The notes beneath the pieces were generated by a model. It saw only the letters and a program-made list of their open reading frames with translations, searched no databases and was not told the origin of the DNA. The position numbers and the translations under genes are program-made. Below are positions 59,460-64,000 of a DNA stretch of 64,000 nt, piece by piece. The stretch spans positions 159,671-223,670 of the forward strand of contig NZ_VCJO01000008.1 in NCBI RefSeq assembly GCF_009712475.1. The letters run 5' to 3'. This DNA comes from Micromonospora sp. CP22 (GTDB taxonomy: Bacteria; Actinomycetota; Actinomycetes; Mycobacteriales; Micromonosporaceae). Every line of letters begins with the position of its first letter. Position 1 is the stretch's first letter.

Positions 59460-61840
59460 TGCGGCCCCGGACCGTGAAGATGTGGCGGGACCTGGTCGCC
59501 GCCCGGGGCCGGGTCGCGCTCATGATCCTGGCGATCGCGGTGGCCATGTCCGGTGTCGGCGCGCTGCTCATCGCCCGTACCGTGATCGTCCGCGAGGCTG
59601 CGGCGGTCTATGCCGGCACCAACCCGGCGAGCGCGACCCTGGAGGTGCAGGGCGGCGTCGACGCCGCCCTGCTCGCCCAGGTCCGCACCCGACCCGGCGT
59701 GACGGACGCCGCGGCCCGGCAGACCGTGCTGACCCGGGTCCGGGTCGGTGACCAGTGGCGTCGCATGCTGCTGTTCGTCATCGCGCCGGATGACCCGATG
59801 CGGGTGGCGAAGCTGCGGCTGGAATCCGGCGCCTGGCCGCCCGCCGACGGTGAGCTGCTCATCGAACGCACTGCGGGGCCGGTCCTGGACGCGGCGGCCG
59901 GTGACCGCCTGGCGGTCGCCGGGCCGTCCGGGGCGACCACCGAGGTACGGGTGTCCGGCACCGTCTACGACGCCGCGTTGGCCCCGGCCGGGCAGGAGAG
60001 CACCGGCTACGGCTATCTCACCCCGGCCGGGCTGGCTCGTCTCGGCTTCACCGCGTCAGCCGACGAGCTGCGCATCGTCACGTCCGAGCGGGACGAGGCG
60101 AGTGTGGAGGCGACCGCGACCGCCGTCGCGGCCTGGTTGACCGCCCAGGGCCGCCAGGTGCACCTGATCCAGGCGCCGCCGTACCAGCATCCGCATCACA
60201 GCCAGTCCGAAACGATCACGGGTATGTTCCTGGCGTTCGCCGTGGCGGCCCTGGTCCTGGCCGGGGTTCTGGTGGCGGCGACGCTCGGCGGGATGCTGGC
60301 GGCACAGACCCGCCAGATCGGCATCATGAAGACCGTCGGCGCCACCACCGGCCAATTGCTGCGGGTTCACCTGGGGGCGGTCGCCGTGATCGCCGCGTCC
60401 GCCACCGTGCTGGCCGTCGGTCCGGCGCTGCTGGCCGGGTACGGGCTGTCCGGGCTGGTCGCCGAGATGCTCAACGTCGAGATCGGCAGCCGGGCGCTGC
60501 CGTGGTGGGTGCCGGCGAGCTATCTCGCCGCCGGGCTCGCGATTCCGCTGCTGGTCGCGCTCGTGCCGCTGGTGCGGGCGGCCCGGATCACGGTACGGGC
60601 CGCGCTCGACGACCACGGCGCCGGAACCGAGGTGGGCGGTCGGCGCACCGACCGGTGGCTGACCCGGCTGCGGGGTGGCCGACTCAGCACCCTCGCCCTG
60701 CGCAACCTGATGCGCCGCCGGGGTCGGCTGGCGCTGACCCTGGCTCTGCTCGCGGCCGGCGGTGCCATGTTCACCAGTGGGCTCAACAGCTCCGCCGCGT
60801 GGCGCAGCTGGGTCGACGACGGCATGGCCCGCCGCGCCTACGACGCACAGCTGCGACTGGCCTCGTCGGCACCGGTCGACACCATCACCGGGGCGGCCAC
60901 CGCCGTCGACGGGGTGGTCGCGGCGGAACCGTTCGTCTCGTTGGTGGCCACGCCCGCGACCGCCGACGGGCGCATCGAGGTGCAGCGCACCTACCCCGAC
61001 GACGGGCACGGCCGGTTCCTGCTCGCCGCGCTGCCCGTGCCCACCCGCATGGTCGACTTCGAGGTCACCGCCGGTCGTTGGCTACAGGCCGGGGACACCG
61101 ACGGTGTCGTGCTGAACCAGAGCGCCGTGTCACGGCTCGGTGATCCGCGCGTCGGTGACGACGTCCATCTGGCCGTCGACGGGGTGGTGGGGCGTTGGCG
61201 GCTCGTCGGCACCATCGCCGAGGCGGGCGGACCGGCCACCGCGTACGCGAGCCCGCAGAGTGTCTCCCGGTTCGTGGAGCCGGGGACCGCGAACATGCTC
61301 CACATCATCACCGACGGCGACCCCGGGGTCGTGGCCGGTGAGTTGGAGGCGGCACTGAACTCGATGGGTGTGCTGGTCGGCGAGTCGATGCTCACCGAGG
61401 ATCTCCGTACGGCGATCGACGAACACGTGGCCATCTTCATCGGCACCCTGCTCGCGCTGGCCACGCTGATGGCGGCTGTCGGCGTCCTCGGGCTGGCCGC
61501 CACGATGAGCATCACGGTCACCCAACGCACCCGCGAGTACGGCGTCATGCAGGCCATCGGTGCCCGTCCCGCGATTATCCGCCGGATGGTCGTACTGGAG
61601 GGGACGCTGACCGGTCTGCTCGGCTCGCTGGTGGCCATCGTCCTCGGCGTGCCGCTGTCCGTGCTGGTCGGCGAACTGCTCGGCACGATCTCCTTCGGGC
61701 TGCCGCTGCCGCTGCGCCTGGCACCCGGCGGTCTCGTCGCCTGGCTGCTGCTCTCGGTCGCGGCGGCGGCTGCGGCGACGCTGGTGGCGGCACGCCGCGC
61801 CGCCCGGCTGACCGTCCGGGAGACCCTCAGCTACCAGTGA
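59456..61840 (+). CDS. ABC transporter permease, FtsX/MacB type
   Basis: 794-aa membrane protein with two FtsX modules separated by external domains: TM1 (LMILAIAVAMSGVGALLIA), external part about 45-240, helices with AQTRQIGIMKTVGATTGQLLR, a second external part about 460-640 and a last bundle containing TREYGVMQAIGARPAIIRRM. GTG 59456 overlaps the ATPase stop; ATG 59459 directly after is equally possible. Exporter of unknown substrate. Confidence 0.9.
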   Translation: MMRPRTVKMWRDLVAARGRVALMILAIAVAMSGVGALLIARTVIVREAAAVYAGTNPASATLEVQGGVDAALLAQVRTRPGVTDAAARQTVLTRVRVGDQWRRMLLFVIAPDDPMRVAKLRLESGAWPPADGELLIERTAGPVLDAAAGDRLAVAGPSGATTEVRVSGTVYDAALAPAGQESTGYGYLTPAGLARLGFTASADELRIVTSERDEASVEATATAVAAWLTAQGRQVHLIQAPPYQHPHHSQSETITGMFLAFAVAALVLAGVLVAATLGGMLAAQTRQIGIMKTVGATTGQLLRVHLGAVAVIAASATVLAVGPALLAGYGLSGLVAEMLNVEIGSRALPWWVPASYLAAGLAIPLLVALVPLVRAARITVRAALDDHGAGTEVGGRRTDRWLTRLRGGRLSTLALRNLMRRRGRLALTLALLAAGGAMFTSGLNSSAAWRSWVDDGMARRAYDAQLRLASSAPVDTITGAATAVDGVVAAEPFVSLVATPATADGRIEVQRTYPDDGHGRFLLAALPVPTRMVDFEVTAGRWLQAGDTDGVVLNQSAVSRLGDPRVGDDVHLAVDGVVGRWRLVGTIAEAGGPATAYASPQSVSRFVEPGTANMLHIITDGDPGVVAGELEAALNSMGVLVGESMLTEDLRTAIDEHVAIFIGTLLALATLMAAVGVLGLAATMSITVTQRTREYGVMQAIGARPAIIRRMVVLEGTLTGLLGSLVAIVLGVPLSVLVGELLGTISFGLPLPLRLAPGGLVAWLLLSVAAAAAATLVAARRAARLTVRETLSYQ

Positions 61841-61878
61841 CCCGCTGCCGGGTCCGGTGGAGGCACTATCGTTGCGGC

Positions 61879-62373
61879 GTGCACATCCGTTTCGACGTCC
61901 CAGCCGATCCCGCCTATCCGGGCCGGGTGGCCGCCGCGCTCAGCAGCGCGCAGTTGCGCCGGTACGGCTACATCGGCGCGTCGCTGGTGGCGGCCGGTGC
62001 GATCGGGCTGGCCGTGGCGCAGGGGGCCGGGTGGGGTGACCAGACCCGGCCGCTGTGGCTGGCGATGGTCGTGGGCGGGCTGCTGGCGATGCTGTACTGG
62101 CCGTGGTTGCGGCTGCGTGCGCGGCGTCGTTCCAGTGGCTATGCCGTCGAGGGCGGCTACGACATCACCGAGGACACCATCATGATGCGCAGCGGCTCGG
62201 AGTCCGGTGGCATCGCCTGGGACGGGGTGACCGAGGTGCGCGCCACCCCCGAGTTCTGGGTCGTCTACGTGGGTCGGATGCCGGCGACGGTGATCCCACG
62301 GCGGTTGATGTCCGCCGAGGACGCGCAGACGCTGCGGGCGTACATGGCCGCTCGGGGGCTGCTCAGGTCGTGA
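61879..62373 (+). CDS. YcxB-like membrane protein
   Basis: 164 aa. N-terminal HIRFDVPADPAYPGRVAAAL, two adjacent helices (about 36-55 and 65-80, IGASLVAAGAIGLAVA and LWLAMVVGGLLAML), then a PH-like beta domain: YDITEDTIMMRSGSESGGIAWDGVTEVRATPEFWVVYVGRMPATVIPRR in pieces, as in YcxB. GTG 61879 is preferred over the overlapping upstream GTG 61837 because the family starts at this point. Function unknown. Confidence 0.78.
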   Translation: MHIRFDVPADPAYPGRVAAALSSAQLRRYGYIGASLVAAGAIGLAVAQGAGWGDQTRPLWLAMVVGGLLAMLYWPWLRLRARRRSSGYAVEGGYDITEDTIMMRSGSESGGIAWDGVTEVRATPEFWVVYVGRMPATVIPRRLMSAEDAQTLRAYMAARGLLRS

Positions 62374-62390
62374 GGTCGACCGCCGTGGTC

Positions 62391-62427
62391 GCCGGGGTGC
62401 GCGGTGTCCACGTCCGCACACCCCGGC
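62391..62427. terminator. Hairpin between convergent genes
   Basis: GCCGGGGTG (62391-62399) pairs with CACCCCGGC (62419-62427); after one mismatch a GCGG/CCGC extension closes a 9-nt loop. It lies in the 63-bp gap between convergent genes and probably terminates both. Confidence 0.65.
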
Positions 62428-62436
62428 GCCGCGCCG

Positions 62437-64000
62437 TCAGGAGGTGAGTACGACCGTGGAGATGCTGCGTGCCGCGATGTTGACGGAGACCTGCCCACCG
62501 TTCACGCTGACCGGCTGACCGGCCGCGCTCGCGTTCAGCGAGGTGAGGTAGTGCTCGGCGCGGGTGATGTTCTGCGGCACCTGGATCACCGCGTTGTTCA
62601 CCGCGCTGGTCGAGCGGTTCAGGATGACCAGCGTGGTCTTGCCGCCACCGATGTAGGCGGTCACCTCCAGCGGTGACGCCTTGCTGCTCTTGGTGAGGGC
62701 GACCCGCTGGTAGCCGGGGCGGACGTATTTGGCGTACTGCGAGAAGGCGTAACCGCGCTTGAGCGGAGCGCCGGCGGTGGTGCCGAAGGCCGCCTCGCCG
62801 TCGCCGATGAAGGAGTAGTAGCGCTTGCCGTACCACCAGATGTAGGCGGTCCAGTTGGCCTCCATCGAGCGGTGCACCGTACGCATGATGTCGTCCAGCG
62901 TCTCGTTCCACACCGCCTGGTTAGCGGGGTTGCCCCAGATGTTGGAGCCGTTGCCGTCGGCGGCGTGCAGGTTCCACTCGGTCATCCACACCGGCTTGTT
63001 GTGCTGGTCGGCCAGGGGATAGGAGCGCAGCCGGCCCGACTGCTCGGTGCCGTACAGGTGGCCGCCGATGTAGCCGATGTTGTTGCGGGCGGCCGAGTCG
63101 TTCAGGGTCGGGTCGGTGTAGTTGTAGTTGAGGTTCACCGCCTCGGCGACCATCAGCTTGGTGTTCTGCACCCGGCTGCCGTGGTCGCGGACGAAGTTGC
63201 GCAGCTCGGTGCCGCTCCAGTCCATCGAGTCGTAGTCCGGGTGCCAGTCCGGTTCGTTCTGCACCGAGGTGACGTCGATGGTCACGCCCTGGTTGCGCAT
63301 GTACTGGACGTAGCTGTTGAGATGGTTCGCGTAGTCGCCGTAGCGGTCGGTGCGCAGCTTGCCGCCGTTGATCCGGCTGTTGTTGGTCTTCCACTCCGCC
63401 GGGGCGGTCCACGGCGAGGCGAGGATCTTCACGTCGGATCCGGCGGACTTCGCCGTACGCAGGGCGTTGACCTGGGTCGACCACTCACTGGAGACCGGTG
63501 AGATGCCGGTACGCACGATGGACAGACCGAGCTGGTTGGCGCCGAGCCCGACCAGGGTCTGCGTCTCGGCCGTCGACCAGGTGCCGTTGCCCCAGATCGG
63601 GGTGGCCGCGCCGAACCCGTCGACCGTCTGGTACCTGGTGGCGGTGTTGACCGTGATGTCCGCCGGGCCGGTCGGCGGCGGGGTGGTCGGCGGCGGGGTG
63701 CTGGGTGGGGGTGTGCTGGGTGGTGGGGTGGTGGGTGTGGTGCTGCCGGTGCAGGCCACCGCGTTGAGGGCGAAGCTGGTGGGGATCGGGTTGCTGCCGG
63801 ACCACGAGCCGTTGAAGCCGAACGAGGTCGTGCCGTTGGTGGGGATGCTGCCGTTGTAGCTGACGTTTCGTGCGGAGACGGTCGCGCCGGCCTGGCTCAC
63901 CGTGGTGTTCCACGCCTGGGTGATGGTCTGCCCGGCGCCGAACGCCCAGGTCAACGTCCACTCGTTCACCGGGTCACCGAGGTTGGTGATGGTGACGTTG
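62437..64000 (-). CDS. GH30 xylanase-like glycoside hydrolase with CBM2 (5' end beyond window)
   Basis: Secreted endo-xylanase-type enzyme, continuing past the right edge. At least 520 residues are visible. N-terminal part: end of a CBM2 cellulose/xylan-binding module (NEWTLTWAFGAGQTITQAWN, SFGFNGSWSG, CTGS), then a Thr/Pro linker, then a GH30 domain: acid/base Glu in SVQNEPDWHPD (about 63254) and nucleophile Glu in WMTEWNLH (about 62978), and a C-terminal beta domain (VTAYIGGGKTTLVILNRS). The signal peptide must lie outside. The GTG at 63969 is internal to the CBM2. Confidence 0.92.
   Translation of the reverse strand, partial: NVTITNLGDPVNEWTLTWAFGAGQTITQAWNTTVSQAGATVSARNVSYNGSIPTNGTTSFGFNGSWSGSNPIPTSFALNAVACTGSTTPTTPPPSTPPPSTPPPTTPPPTGPADITVNTATRYQTVDGFGAATPIWGNGTWSTAETQTLVGLGANQLGLSIVRTGISPVSSEWSTQVNALRTAKSAGSDVKILASPWTAPAEWKTNNSRINGGKLRTDRYGDYANHLNSYVQYMRNQGVTIDVTSVQNEPDWHPDYDSMDWSGTELRNFVRDHGSRVQNTKLMVAEAVNLNYNYTDPTLNDSAARNNIGYIGGHLYGTEQSGRLRSYPLADQHNKPVWMTEWNLHAADGNGSNIWGNPANQAVWNETLDDIMRTVHRSMEANWTAYIWWYGKRYYSFIGDGEAAFGTTAGAPLKRGYAFSQYAKYVRPGYQRVALTKSSKASPLEVTAYIGGGKTTLVILNRSTSAVNNAVIQVPQNITRAEHYLTSLNASAAGQPVSVNGGQVSVNIAARSISTVVLTS

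Noticed and set aside
63660..63745. Repetitive GGTGGGT-like tract as a repeat array
   Set aside because: It encodes the Thr/Pro linker between CBM2 and GH30; codon-level low complexity, not a CRISPR or regulatory array.

Overview
The window is very GC-rich, uses GTG and TTG starts freely, packs genes into operons joined by ATGA/GTGA overlaps, and carries families typical of filamentous actinomycetes (DUF397 with an Scr1-type DUF5753 remnant, MpaB-type oxygenase, MAB_1171c-type membrane protein, EspR-like XRE regulator, CBM2-linked GH30 xylanase). It looks like a chromosomal segment of a Micromonosporaceae-type actinomycete; genus assignment is inference. I saw no rRNA, tRNA, CRISPR array, insertion sequence or prophage.

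Layout: 1-3178 holds the end of a CPA2 antiporter and an OmpR/HK two-component pair. 3393-7116 is a complete sulfonate uptake and desulfonation operon (ssuA-C-B-D). 7203-14407 (minus) is a five-gene SWIM / unknown / VWA / MoxR AAA+ / DUF5682 operon resembling the E. coli yehLMPQ locus. 14680-15037 is a DUF5753 remnant followed by an intact 59-aa DUF397 gene. 15075-17780 has an SDR, a small membrane-anchored protein and an eRF1-like (baeRF/VLRF1) protein. 17852-21035 (minus) is an XRE regulator / ImmA peptidase / membrane protein / MpaB oxygenase operon with an operator-like cluster upstream, followed by a SAF-domain protein.

22261-26474 (minus) is a compact tryptophan-type metabolic cluster: two different tryptophan-2,3-dioxygenase-superfamily proteins, a kynureninase-like PLP enzyme and an O-methyltransferase-like enzyme. 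26849-28638 is a ThuA plus Gfo/Idh/MocA sugar pair. 28764-34104 (minus) is a NarL-type two-component system with a MacB/FtsX-type ABC exporter; a shared 12-bp motif lies upstream of both transcription units. 34249-36167 encodes two secreted proteins. 36268-40340 (minus) is an unusual four-gene operon (PaaK/CoF-synthetase-like, small barrel-like protein, GNAT, Acg-type nitroreductase). 40607-46349 is mostly housekeeping or accessory single genes (YunG, AlkZ-like, phosphodiesterase, DUF427, Zn alcohol dehydrogenase, MFS).

46336-58572 is a divergent IclR regulator and a ten-gene catabolic operon: RraA-type aldolase, acylating acetaldehyde dehydrogenase, 4-hydroxy-2-oxovalerate aldolase, a Fe/organic-anion type ABC importer (binding protein, fused permease, ATPase), a TcuA-like flavoprotein, an aldo/keto reductase, a ComA-like protein and an MFS carrier. 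Its substrate is unknown; the gene set implies import, oxidation and C-C cleavage to pyruvate and acetyl-CoA. 58725-61840 is a second ABC exporter, and the window ends in a CBM2-GH30 xylanase running off the right edge.

The best candidates for undescribed systems are the catabolic operon, the double-TDO cluster, the PaaK/GNAT/nitroreductase operon, the XRE-ImmA-oxygenase module and the MoxR-VWA-DUF5682 operon.
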